A DNA stretch of 64,000 bases from Longimycelium tulufanense (GTDB taxonomy: Bacteria; Actinomycetota; Actinomycetes; Mycobacteriales; Pseudonocardiaceae), in contig NZ_BMMK01000001.1 in the NCBI RefSeq assembly GCF_014645795.1, positions 332,745-396,744 of the forward strand, given 5' to 3'. The notes under the pieces were generated by a model. The model had not been told where the DNA came from and did no database searches. It worked only from the letters and a program-made list of their open reading frames with translations. The translations under genes were made by a program, and so were the position numbers. Position 1 is the first letter of the stretch; each line of letters starts with the position of its first letter. Shown in pieces: positions 42,122 through 49,736 of the stretch.

Positions 42122-42837
42122 CGATCGGGCTGGTCCTGGTGTCACACAGCGCCCGGCTCGCCGAGGGCGTGGCCGAGCTGGCCGGCCAGATGGCGCCGGA
42201 CGTGCCGATCCAGCCGGCGGGCGGGCTCCCGGACGGCTCACTGGGCACCGACTACGACCTGGTGTCCGCCGCCGTGGAGCGCGCCGATCGGGGTGACGGC
42301 GTGGTGCTGCTGTACGACCTGGGCAGCGCCCAGATGACCGCTGAACTGGTCGCCGAGGCCGACAGCGGCGCGCGGAAGCTGTTCGTCGCGGACGCGCCGC
42401 TGGTCGAGGGTGCCGTGGCGGCCGCGGTCGCCGCACAGGGCGGTGCCGACCTGGACGGGGTGGCCGCCGCCGCGGCTACCGCCGTCGGCCAGGCCGGCGG
42501 GCCGGAGCAGGAGTTCGCGGCCGGGGCGGCCGGGGCGAGGGCCGAGCCGACCGCGGAGGCGGTCGCCGAGCCGTCCCGCTCGGCCGAGGTTGTTTTGCGC
42601 AACCAGGTGGGCCTGCACGCGCGTCCCGCCGCCCTGCTCGCGCGTTCGATCGCCGACCTGCAGGCCGAGGTCACGGTGACCTTCCGGGGGACGGAAGTCG
42701 ACGCGCGCAGCGTGCTGGCGCTGATGGGGCTCAATGCGGGCGGCGGCGAGACGGTCACTGTGCAGGCCCGCGGCGCGGATGCCGACGAAGCGGTGCAACG
42801 CATCCTCGACTTGGCGGAGCGGCAATTCGACGAGTGA
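42118..42837 (+). CDS. dhaM: PTS-dependent dihydroxyacetone kinase phosphotransferase subunit, EIIA-HPr fusion
   Basis: 239 aa. The N-terminal EIIA(Man)-like domain has the phosphorylated His10 (LVSHSARLAEG). A 25-residue Ala/Glu/Pro linker leads to an HPr domain with His167 (NQVGLHARPAALLARS). Unlike E. coli DhaM, there is no EI-like third domain, so phosphate must come from the general EI, or directly via HPr, encoded elsewhere. ATG 42118 overlaps dhaL. Confidence 0.93.
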   Translation: MTIGLVLVSHSARLAEGVAELAGQMAPDVPIQPAGGLPDGSLGTDYDLVSAAVERADRGDGVVLLYDLGSAQMTAELVAEADSGARKLFVADAPLVEGAVAAAVAAQGGADLDGVAAAAATAVGQAGGPEQEFAAGAAGARAEPTAEAVAEPSRSAEVVLRNQVGLHARPAALLARSIADLQAEVTVTFRGTEVDARSVLALMGLNAGGGETVTVQARGADADEAVQRILDLAERQFDE

Positions 42838-42986
42838 GCGTTGCGCCTCCCGCCGTCGTGCTGGAATCGTGCCGGGTGGCGAACCTCACCCCGGGGGCTC
42901 GGGACGGCGTGGCAGTATCTCGACATTACCGGTGCGTACGGTAACCACGCACAGACGTGCTCGAACCCTCGATGCAGCGGGAGGAA

Positions 42987-44771
42987 ATGGCCTTGGCGCG
43001 GGAGATCACAACGGTCGGCGTGGTCGGCCTCGGCACGATGGGTGCCGGCATCACGGAGGTGTTCGCGCGCAACGGGCTGCGGGTGGTCGCGGTGGAGGCG
43101 GACGCCGAGGGCGTGGCCCGCGGTCGTGGCCACCTCGAGCACTCCACGGACCGGGCGGTCAGGCGCGGCAAGCTGAACGAGGGCGAGCAGCGTGCGCTGC
43201 TGGAACGCATCAGCTACAGCACGTCACTGTCCGACCTGGCCGACGTCGACTTCGTGGTCGAGGCGGTGCCGGAGCGGACGGAGCTGAAGGCCAAGGTCTT
43301 CGCCGAGCTGGACAAGGTCTGTCGGCCGGACGCCATCCTGGCCTCCAACACCTCGTCGCTGTCGGTCACCGAGATCGGCGTGCACACCGGGCGTCCCGGC
43401 AAGGTCGTGGGGATGCACTTCTTCAACCCGGCCCCGGTGCTCAAGCTCGTCGAGGTGGTGCGCACCGTCGTCACCGAGCCGGACGTCGTCGAGGACGTCG
43501 TGGCGCTGGCCGAGCGGCTGGGCAAGGTTCCGGTGGTCATCGGGGACCGGGCCGGTTTCATCGCGAACGCGCTGCTGTTCGGCTACCTCAACCACGCGGT
43601 GCGGATGTACGAGACGCACTACGCGACCCGCGAGGACCTGGACGCGGCGATGCGGCTGGGCTGCGGCTACCCGATGGGCCCGTTGCAGCTGCTCGACCTG
43701 ATCGGCCTGGACACCGCGTACGAGATCCTCGACACGATGTACCACCAGTCGCGCAACCGGTTGCACGCGCCGGCGCCGCTGCTCAAGCAGATGATCACCG
43801 CCGGGCTGCTCGGCCGGAAGACCGGGCGCGGCTTCTACACCTACGACGCACCGGACTCGCCGACCGTCGTGCCCGACGTGCACACCCCGAGCGACGCCGA
43901 CGAGTCGGCGCCCACGCCGCGTCAGGTGCAGCGGGTCGGTGTGGTGGGCACCGGCACGATGGCCACCGGGATCGTCGAGGTGTTCGCCAAGGCCGGCTAC
44001 GACGTGGTGGTGCGGGCGCGTAGCGACGAGAAGGCGTCCGCGGCACTGGGCACGGTACGACGCTCGCTGGAGAAGGCCGTCGTCAAGGGCAAGCTCGACG
44101 AGGCCGCGCGCGACGCGGCGCTGGGCCGGATCCAGACCACCCTGCGGTTCGACGACCTGGCCGACTGCGACCTCGTGGTGGAGGCCGTCGCCGAGGAACT
44201 GGCGGTCAAGAAGGCGGTTTTCGAGACGCTGGACGAGGTGTGCAAGCCGGGTGCGGTGCTGGCCACCACCACCTCGTCGCTGCCGGTGATCGAGTGCGCC
44301 GCCGCCACATCCCGACCCGGCGACGTGATCGGGCTGCATTTCTTCAACCCGGCGCCGGTGATGAAGCTGATCGAGGTGGTGGACACGATCGCCACCGCGC
44401 CCGAGGCGTCCGCGACGGCCAAGGCGGTGTGCACCAGCCTGGGTAAGCACCCGGTGAGCTGCGGGGACCGGGCGGGCTTCATCGTCAACGCGCTGCTCTT
44501 CCCGTACCTCAACGACGCGGTGCGGATGCTGGAGGCGCATTACGCGTCGGCCGAGGACATCGACAACGCGATGAAGGTCGGCTGTGGTCTGCCGATGGGG
44601 CCGTTCGAGCTGCTCGACGTGGTCGGCCTGGATGTCTCGCTGGCCATCCAGCGCACGCTGTACCTGGAGTTCCGCGAGGCGGGCTTCGCCCCGGCGCCGC
44701 TGCTGGAGCACCTGGTCACCGCCGGTCGCCTCGGACGCAAGACCGGCAAGGGTTTCCGCGACTACACCTGA
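42987..44771 (+). CDS. 3-hydroxyacyl-CoA (3-hydroxybutyryl-CoA) dehydrogenase, tandem duplication
   Basis: About 594 aa made of two complete FadB2/Hbd-like units. Each has an NAD-binding loop (GVVGLGTMGAGITEVFA; GVVGTGTMATGIVEVFA), the catalytic His in HFFNPAPV.KL.EVV, GDRAGFI.NALLF and a closing GRKTG.GF motif. Single-unit enzymes are about 285 aa. It oxidises 3-hydroxyacyl-CoA or reduces acetoacetyl-CoA, the second step of the ethylmalonyl-CoA or butyrate route. The start is uncertain: ATG 42957, 42972 or 42987 are in frame, and GGAGGAA precedes 42987 very closely. It is monocistronic with a strong terminator. Confidence 0.9.
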   Translation: MALAREITTVGVVGLGTMGAGITEVFARNGLRVVAVEADAEGVARGRGHLEHSTDRAVRRGKLNEGEQRALLERISYSTSLSDLADVDFVVEAVPERTELKAKVFAELDKVCRPDAILASNTSSLSVTEIGVHTGRPGKVVGMHFFNPAPVLKLVEVVRTVVTEPDVVEDVVALAERLGKVPVVIGDRAGFIANALLFGYLNHAVRMYETHYATREDLDAAMRLGCGYPMGPLQLLDLIGLDTAYEILDTMYHQSRNRLHAPAPLLKQMITAGLLGRKTGRGFYTYDAPDSPTVVPDVHTPSDADESAPTPRQVQRVGVVGTGTMATGIVEVFAKAGYDVVVRARSDEKASAALGTVRRSLEKAVVKGKLDEAARDAALGRIQTTLRFDDLADCDLVVEAVAEELAVKKAVFETLDEVCKPGAVLATTTSSLPVIECAAATSRPGDVIGLHFFNPAPVMKLIEVVDTIATAPEASATAKAVCTSLGKHPVSCGDRAGFIVNALLFPYLNDAVRMLEAHYASAEDIDNAMKVGCGLPMGPFELLDVVGLDVSLAIQRTLYLEFREAGFAPAPLLEHLVTAGRLGRKTGKGFRDYT

Positions 44772-44793
44772 TCACCTGATCTCCGGCGATGTT

Positions 44794-44832
44794 CACCGGC
44801 CCCGGCACGCCACGATCGTGCCGGGGCCGGTG
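44794..44832 (+). terminator. Terminator after the 3-hydroxyacyl-CoA dehydrogenase gene
   Basis: A perfect 16-base stem CACCGGCCCCGGCACG with a seven-base loop. Confidence 0.85.
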
Positions 44833-45032
44833 TCGTTGCGGCACATCCCGGCTGCTCGCACTCCAATCCTTTGCCACACAAGGACTTTGAGGGCGCTCAC
44901 CGGCAAGGCAGGAGCCAGTTTCCTGGGGCGTAGCGAGATCCAGGGTTCCACACTTGTCCTGTCCCATTTGTCCCTTTGGTGAGCGAGTGGCGGGAGTCCC
45001 GCCCAAGTAAGACGCGCTTGCAAATAAATGGC

Positions 45033-45051
45033 GTATACAAGTATTGTCTAC
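45033..45051. promoter_or_regulatory. TetR-type inverted repeat at the MFS gene promoter
   Basis: GTATACAA-GTA-TTGTCTAC, seven of eight positions symmetric, in an AT-rich patch. It includes TATACA, a good -10. It lies 45 bases before the MFS start. No TetR gene is adjacent, so the regulator would be remote. Confidence 0.55.
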
Positions 45052-45095
45052 GCGGGCAATGAGCGTCGTCATGTTCTGTGTCGAAGGGTCTTCCC

Positions 45096-46298
45096 ATGCC
45101 ACTCGCACTCTGGGCGCTGGCCATCGGCGCCTTCGGGATCGGGACAACCGAGTTCGTGGTGACCGGCGTCTTACCCGGGGTCGCGACCGAGTTCGCCGTC
45201 TCCGTCCCCGCCGCCGGCTACCTCGCCACCGGCTACGCCATGGGCGTGTTCCTCGGCGCGCCCCTGACCACCATCATCGGGACACGCATCGAGCGGAAGC
45301 GCATGCTGACGGCGCTGATGGTGCTGTTCGTCGTCGGAAACCTCCTCACCGCCGTTGCGCCCACGTTCGCCCTGGTTCTCCTCGGCCGGGTGCTGTCCTC
45401 CCTGACGCACGGCGCCTTCTTCGGTATCGGCGCCGTTGTGGCCGCAGACCTCGTCGCCCCGAACCGGCGAGCCAGCGCGATCGCCTTCATGTTCAGCGGG
45501 CTCACGCTGGCGAACGTCGTCGGCGTGCCGGCCGGCACGCTGCTCGGCCAACACATCAGCTGGCGCGCGACGTTCGGTGTCATCACCGTGCTCGGCGTGC
45601 TCGGAGTCATCGGCGTGGCCACCCTCGTTCCTCGTGGCCCCAAGCCGCAGGGCACGCGCGTTCGACCGGAACTCGCCGCCCTCACCGACCCGCAGGTGCT
45701 CCTCGCGATGGCGATGACCGTCCTCGGGTTCGGTGGTGTCTTCGTCTCCATCACCTACGTGGCACCGATGATGGTCGAGGTGGCCGGATTCTCCGGCTCC
45801 GGTGTCACCTGGCTGCTCATGCTGTTCGGCGTGGGGATGGTTGTCGGCAACTCCCTCGGTGGCCGGTTCGCCGACAACGCCCTGATGCCGATGCTCTACA
45901 CCGCCCTGGCGGCGTTGGCCGTGGTGCTGTTCGCGTTCACCTGGGGTGCCCACAGCAAGATTGCTTCCGCGGTATGCATCTTCCTGATCGGCGGCTTCGG
46001 CTTTGCCTCCGTGCCGCCGCTGCAGAAGCAGGTGATGGACAAGGCCGCTGGAGCGCCGACCCTCGCGTCCGCGATGAACATCGGATTCTTCAACCTGGGC
46101 AATGCCATCGGTGCCTGGCTCGGCGGATTCGTCATCGCGCACGGGTTGGGCCTGACCGCCCCCAACTGGGCGGGTGCGTTGCTGCCGGCCGGTGCGCTCC
46201 TGCTCGCGGTGCTCTCGGCGGCGCTCGATCGTCATCGCCGCGACACCGATCGCGCCGACACACTCACCGCGCGCCCCGCGGAGATGACCACCGTATGA
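45096..46298 (+). CDS. MFS exporter (DHA1, AraJ/CmlR-like)
   Basis: 400 aa inner-membrane proton antiporter with 12 predicted helices. The start LALWALAIGAFGIGTTEFVV and the motif-A region GAPLTTIIGTRIERKRML are typical of the DHA1 sugar/drug efflux group, which includes AraJ, YdhP and chloramphenicol exporters. ATG 45096 has a GAAGGG site; a longer reading from 45078 is possible. Exported compound unknown. It is controlled probably by a TetR-like repressor at the inverted repeat just upstream. Confidence 0.88.
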   Translation: MPLALWALAIGAFGIGTTEFVVTGVLPGVATEFAVSVPAAGYLATGYAMGVFLGAPLTTIIGTRIERKRMLTALMVLFVVGNLLTAVAPTFALVLLGRVLSSLTHGAFFGIGAVVAADLVAPNRRASAIAFMFSGLTLANVVGVPAGTLLGQHISWRATFGVITVLGVLGVIGVATLVPRGPKPQGTRVRPELAALTDPQVLLAMAMTVLGFGGVFVSITYVAPMMVEVAGFSGSGVTWLLMLFGVGMVVGNSLGGRFADNALMPMLYTALAALAVVLFAFTWGAHSKIASAVCIFLIGGFGFASVPPLQKQVMDKAAGAPTLASAMNIGFFNLGNAIGAWLGGFVIAHGLGLTAPNWAGALLPAGALLLAVLSAALDRHRRDTDRADTLTARPAEMTTV

Positions 46299-46334
46299 GG
46301 AGCTGGCCCGGAATGTCCTGCCACGGAACAGGCT

Positions 46335-46955
46335 TCAGGGCAGGAGATCATCCGGGTCGAACATCACCGGCACGGGCGCGGCCGTGATCGTGGCGGTTTC
46401 GCCAACTCGCGCGACCGACTCCAGGATGTACCGGCCGTTCTTGAGCTGGTAAGCCGTCACGGTGAGCGTGTCAACGAGCGATGGGGGATCCTGGGTTTGA
46501 CGTTCGGGCTTCTGGAACTCAACGGTCCACAGGTAGGGGACACCGGCGGCCGCGTAGCCCCGCATCTTCTCGTCGCGCTTCTTTGGCGTGTTACCTGGCG
46601 ACCAGACCTCCACCGCCATCACGAGGTTCTTCGCCCCAACGACGTGGCCAACCGGTGGCATGTCGATCACGACTATGTCCGGGATGAAGCAGTTTCGCAG
46701 CTCAACGCCGAGTTCCGTACCAACGGCGGTGACGACGTAGAGATCTGACCGGCCGGCTGTACGGAAGGTGTGCTTCAGCAACTCACGAAGTTCGTCGCCG
46801 ACGAACTGGTGATGCATCGCAGGGAGCGGTGACACGCAGAGTTCTCCGAAGATCAGCTCGACCCGGGAGCCGTCCTCGCGCTCCGGAAGACTGAGCCAGT
46901 CCACCATCCGGAACGGGCCGAGGTGGTCCTCCATGTCCTGCAGAGCAGCGGTCAC
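46335..46955 (-). CDS. Uma2-family (DUF820) restriction-nuclease-like protein
   Basis: 206 aa PD-(D/E)xK fold protein. Core elements are RVELIFGELCVSPLPAMHHQ, FIPDIVVIDMPP (the acidic strand), LVMAVEVWSPGN and KMRGYAAAGVPYLW. Uma2 proteins are numerous in actinomycetes and cyanobacteria and are suspected nucleases, though biochemical proof is limited. GTG 46955 is used because AAGGAGG precedes it; the open frame extends further upstream without support. It lies downstream of the zinc-ribbon gene on the same strand. Confidence 0.85.
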   Translation of the reverse strand: MTAALQDMEDHLGPFRMVDWLSLPEREDGSRVELIFGELCVSPLPAMHHQFVGDELRELLKHTFRTAGRSDLYVVTAVGTELGVELRNCFIPDIVVIDMPPVGHVVGAKNLVMAVEVWSPGNTPKKRDEKMRGYAAAGVPYLWTVEFQKPERQTQDPPSLVDTLTVTAYQLKNGRYILESVARVGETATITAAPVPVMFDPDDLLP

Positions 46956-47046
46956 CTCGGCCTCCTTCTTGCCGCGCGGGCTCCTCGGCACTACTCGCCT
47001 GCTCTTCTTCGATCGAGCGTGCTCTGCCCCGGAGCCCCTGATCGGG

Positions 47047-47256
47047 TTACCCGCAGCATCCTCCGCCACAACATCCTCCCCCGCTCGGGGCCGGAGTGCC
47101 TGCGCCGCCGCGGCCGGTGACCGCGATGGTCGAGAGCAGCTTGACGGTGTCGTCGTGACCGGCCGGACAGGCCGCGGGCTCGGACGCGGCGCTCATCGGC
47201 CGGTTGACCTCGAACGTCGAGCCGCACGTGCGGCAGCGGAACTCGTACCTCGGCAC
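47047..47256 (-). CDS. FmdB-family zinc-ribbon protein
   Basis: 69 aa. The start VPRYEFRCRTCGSTFEV contains the first CxxC; the second knuckle is CPAGH. The C-terminus is a Gly/Cys-rich tail (GGGCCGGGCCG), common in FmdB/CxxC regulatory-like proteins of actinobacteria. It is predicted to bind one zinc ion. GTG 47256 is the family start. The function is unknown. Confidence 0.85.
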   Translation of the reverse strand: MPRYEFRCRTCGSTFEVNRPMSAASEPAACPAGHDDTVKLLSTIAVTGRGGAGTPAPSGGGCCGGGCCG

Positions 47257-47290
47257 GTGCCCATTGTGCCGCAGCCGCGGCGCCAACGGG

Positions 47291-47482
47291 TCAACCGGCG
47301 TGCGGGCCCGGGTCGAAGGGCACCTCGACCGACAGGGAAGGTTGCTCGGTCTCCACGATCTCGACCATCTCGGGCGGCAACACCCGAGGCGGCAGCTCGC
47401 CGAACCGCACGTAGCGCCAGAAGGCTGCCTCGGCGTCGGTCAGTCGATCCACGGTCCCTCGCGCGTCACCGTTCTCACCCAA
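47291..47482 (-). CDS. Small conserved-looking hypothetical protein (start uncertain)
   Basis: About 63 aa ending GPHAG. The segment RLTDAEAAFWRYVRFGELP has coding-type base usage and looks like a short helical actinomycete protein. No domain is recognised. The start is unclear: TTG 47482 is preceded closely by AGGAGGGG, and GTG 47500 or the distant 47650 are alternatives. It lies 35 bases upstream of the zinc-ribbon gene and could be co-transcribed with it. Confidence 0.5.
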   Translation of the reverse strand: MGENGDARGTVDRLTDAEAAFWRYVRFGELPPRVLPPEMVEIVETEQPSLSVEVPFDPGPHAG

Positions 47483-47713
47483 GGCCCCTCCTGGAGTCAC
47501 GAGGCCGGGACAGCGGGGCCCCTTACCAGCCAGAGTCGGGGCCTGGCGAGGAAAGGTAGCCCGCGTCCGGATCCGTTGACCTGCCTCGATAGCAATGCAT
47601 CGGTGATCGGGAAGCAAGTGGATGAGTGACTCGGTTCCGTAACAGAGCACCGGCTCAGGCGGAAGCCAACGGCCGCGGCGGCAAACGGGATGGTCCCCAT
47701 CGGCAGGAAGGAC

Positions 47714-47747
47714 GCGGCTCCCGTGCGACGGGTGGCACGGGAGCCGC
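47714..47747 (-). terminator. Terminator of the transglutaminase operon
   Basis: A perfect 13-base stem GCGGCTCCCGTGC with an eight-base loop, 33 bases beyond the stop at 47780. Confidence 0.85.
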
Positions 47748-47779
47748 GGCGGCGAGGGGGCGTACTGATCAGGTAGGGA

Positions 47780-48061
47780 TCAGTCGGCTTCCGTCCACGC
47801 CGCATGGGAAAGGACATACACGGGCCCGGGGACACCGTGCGCCGGTGTATGCGCGGTGCCGAGCGGCTCCGGGCCGACCCTGGTCTCGGTCAGCAGCCCG
47901 GTCGCCTCGACCGTCCGACCGGCGGTGGCGCCCCACTCGCGCAGACCCTCGATGTAGACCGGCCGTTCCCCGGTGACGACGAGGACCGCGCCGGCGTGCG
48001 CGTTACCGGCGACCCCCCGCAGCCGCACCGGCTGGTTGACCATCTCGGCAAGGTTGTTCAT
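47780..48061 (-). CDS. Small beta-rich protein coupled to the transglutaminase gene (possible inhibitor)
   Basis: 93 aa, cytoplasmic, with no signal peptide. The pattern PVRLRGVAGNAHAGAVLV, RPVYIEGLREWG, TVEATGLLTETR looks like a five-strand OB-type barrel. The start ATG 48061 shares one base with the transglutaminase stop (TGATG), so the two proteins are translated in sequence. No homologue of known function comes to mind. Because the enzyme is made in the cytoplasm before export, a binding partner that blocks premature cross-linking is plausible, but this rests on context only. Confidence 0.65.
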   Translation of the reverse strand: MNNLAEMVNQPVRLRGVAGNAHAGAVLVVTGERPVYIEGLREWGATAGRTVEATGLLTETRVGPEPLGTAHTPAHGVPGPVYVLSHAAWTEAD

Positions 48062-48867
48062 CAGGCGACCCGCGCGAACGCCACGGTGAAAACCTGCTCG
48101 TCGAAATCCAGCAGCGGCCGGGAGTAGTACCGCAACGTGCTCTGGTAGACCTTCATGCCCGGCTCCGCGTGGTTGGCGTGCCACCAGTTGTTCGTCTGCT
48201 CGTCGTACCAACCGTAGTCGAAGTTCACGTAACCCGGCCGCGCCCGGTAGCGGTAGGTGCTCATGTCGACCTGGCCGGTCCGCGGATTCGGCCGGTACAT
48301 CTCGGCCGCCTGCTCGTCGGTCCAGTTCGGGTCCTGCTTCGAGTAGAACCGCTTGGAGAAGATGGCGGCGTGCAGGTTCGCCGGGTCGATGAACGTGGGG
48401 AACGCCCGCACCAGGTTCTGCACGCCCTGCAGCGCCGGGTGCTTGCGCACCTGCTCGGCGTACTCCCGCGGCGACGGCCGGGTCGCGACGATCTCGTTCA
48501 GCGCGGCCTGCACTTCCATGGCCCGCTGGTAAGTGCCGAACGACAGGTTGAGCGGCGGGTTCGGCGCGTCCTCCCGGTCGAGGTTGACCACGGTGACGCC
48601 GATGCAGCCCCGGGCGAGGTGGTACCGCTCCTCGGCCGTCATCGGCCTACCGTGTTGCTTCTCCCAGGCGGCAATGTAGTCCGGCACCGACCAGCTCTTG
48701 CTCTGCACGCCCCGGGGAAGCGGCGGTGCGATCGGTGGCAGCGACGTGGCGACGGCGGCGTGCGCGACGACCGCGGCATGTGCCGTTCCGGCCAGGCCGG
48801 CGGGTAACCCCAGGAGCACGAACAGCGCGACCAGGGCGCGCGGCAACCACTTCTTCACTTTTCCCAC
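48061..48867 (-). CDS. Secreted microbial transglutaminase (protein-glutamine gamma-glutamyltransferase)
   Basis: 268 aa exported enzyme that cross-links glutamine and lysine side chains of proteins. The basic start and hydrophobic core LPRALVALFVLLGLPAGLAG form the signal peptide, ending at TAHA. The catalytic triad aligns with that of Streptomyces mobaraensis MTG (Cys64, Asp255, His274): Cys88 in RGCIGVTVVN, Asp217 in YVNFDYGW and His230 in NNWWHANH. The chain is shorter than the Streptomyces enzyme and has only a 20-25 residue Pro/Ala region where a pro-peptide would be. GTG 48867 is the preferred start (GTG 48858 possible). A small coupled gene follows. Confidence 0.82.
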   Translation of the reverse strand: MGKVKKWLPRALVALFVLLGLPAGLAGTAHAAVVAHAAVATSLPPIAPPLPRGVQSKSWSVPDYIAAWEKQHGRPMTAEERYHLARGCIGVTVVNLDREDAPNPPLNLSFGTYQRAMEVQAALNEIVATRPSPREYAEQVRKHPALQGVQNLVRAFPTFIDPANLHAAIFSKRFYSKQDPNWTDEQAAEMYRPNPRTGQVDMSTYRYRARPGYVNFDYGWYDEQTNNWWHANHAEPGMKVYQSTLRYYSRPLLDFDEQVFTVAFARVA

Positions 48868-49234
48868 TTTCAACAAAACGGTGTTTCCGCTGGTTTTGGG
48901 TCCGGTTCCCTCCCGTGAAATGTCCGTGAGGCCGGACCGATCGAGTCGATCGTTGCGCGGGGAACGCCGTGGAACAACTGACGAACGGCCATCTCTATTT
49001 AAGACTTTGGTCACCATAAGTTCACGCGGATGGCCCAGCGTGCCGCCGTCGAGCTGGACTTCCGGGGTTTCCGCTGCTCCGTCGGAGTGATTTGCCGTGA
49101 CCGTGCGCGAGGTTTGTGGACGTGCAGAAGGTCACATTCTCCTGGCGAAAAGTCTGGTGATTGTGGGGGATTGTGGGCCGCTATTCCGGGACCGTTGCAC
49201 CCGCCGGGTGAGGGGGACGCTGCGGCGGTCGGGT
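48868..49234. other. Non-coding region upstream of the transglutaminase gene
   Basis: About 367 bases. The AT-rich patch CTATTTAAGACTTTGG near 48995-49012 probably holds the minus-strand promoter of the transglutaminase operon. No gene was recognised. Confidence 0.45.
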
Positions 49235-49240
49235 TACCGT
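49235..49240 (+). promoter_or_regulatory. -10 box (TACCGT) of a probable leaderless gene
   Basis: TACCGT ends eight bases before GTG 49249; no ribosome-binding site. Confidence 0.4.
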
Positions 49241-49248
49241 TGCGGACC

Positions 49249-49560
49249 GTGCCCCGTCGTCACCGCCCCGCCCGTGCGCGCAGGTCCGCCCACGCCGGCG
49301 AGCCGCGCCCGTTGGCCGGCGCCGGATGGGCGCGACGCGAATCCGGGCCGGACGGGAACTGGCTGGTCCGCACCGTGCCCGGTACGCAGACGGTGAAGAC
49401 CTACCGCTGCCCGGGCTGCGATCACGAGATCCGGCCGGGCACGCCGCACGTGGTGGCCTGGCCCGCCGACGAGAACGGCTCGGCCGCCGACCGCCGGCAC
49501 TGGCACGGCGGCTGCTGGAACGCGCGGCTGCACCGGTGGCCCACGCGGCGCCGGTGGTGA
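49249..49560 (+). CDS. Small actinomycete zinc-finger-like protein upstream of the hydrolase
   Basis: 103 aa. A basic N-terminus (VPRRHRPARARRSAHAG) precedes the conserved core VKTYRCPGCDHEIRPGTPHV, VAWPADENGS, and RRHWHGGCWNARLHRW: a CxxC plus H..H...C arrangement that could bind zinc. Such genes are commonly found just before the alpha/beta hydrolase gene seen here. Sometimes labelled ATP/GTP-binding protein without evidence. GTG 49249 fits a leaderless start. Confidence 0.75.
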   Translation: MPRRHRPARARRSAHAGEPRPLAGAGWARRESGPDGNWLVRTVPGTQTVKTYRCPGCDHEIRPGTPHVVAWPADENGSAADRRHWHGGCWNARLHRWPTRRRW

Positions 49561-49723
49561 GCTCAGCACACCCGAGGACGAACCCGACCCCCAGCGGGCG
49601 TCCCCCCCAGCGGGCGGCCCGTGCACGCGGGCTGTTGCTCACCTGCGGCTGCTGCGCGCACGCGAGGCGCGGCTGCGGCCCAGCTCACGCACTCTCGATA
49701 TCAGGTCGAGTGACATCCGGTGG

Positions 49724-49729
49724 CAGGAT
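49724..49729 (+). promoter_or_regulatory. -10-like CAGGAT box before the hydrolase ATG
   Basis: CAGGAT ends seven bases before ATG 49737, again the leaderless spacing; GAGG at 49731 is also a possible weak ribosome-binding site. Confidence 0.3.
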
Positions 49730-49736
49730 CGAGGTG

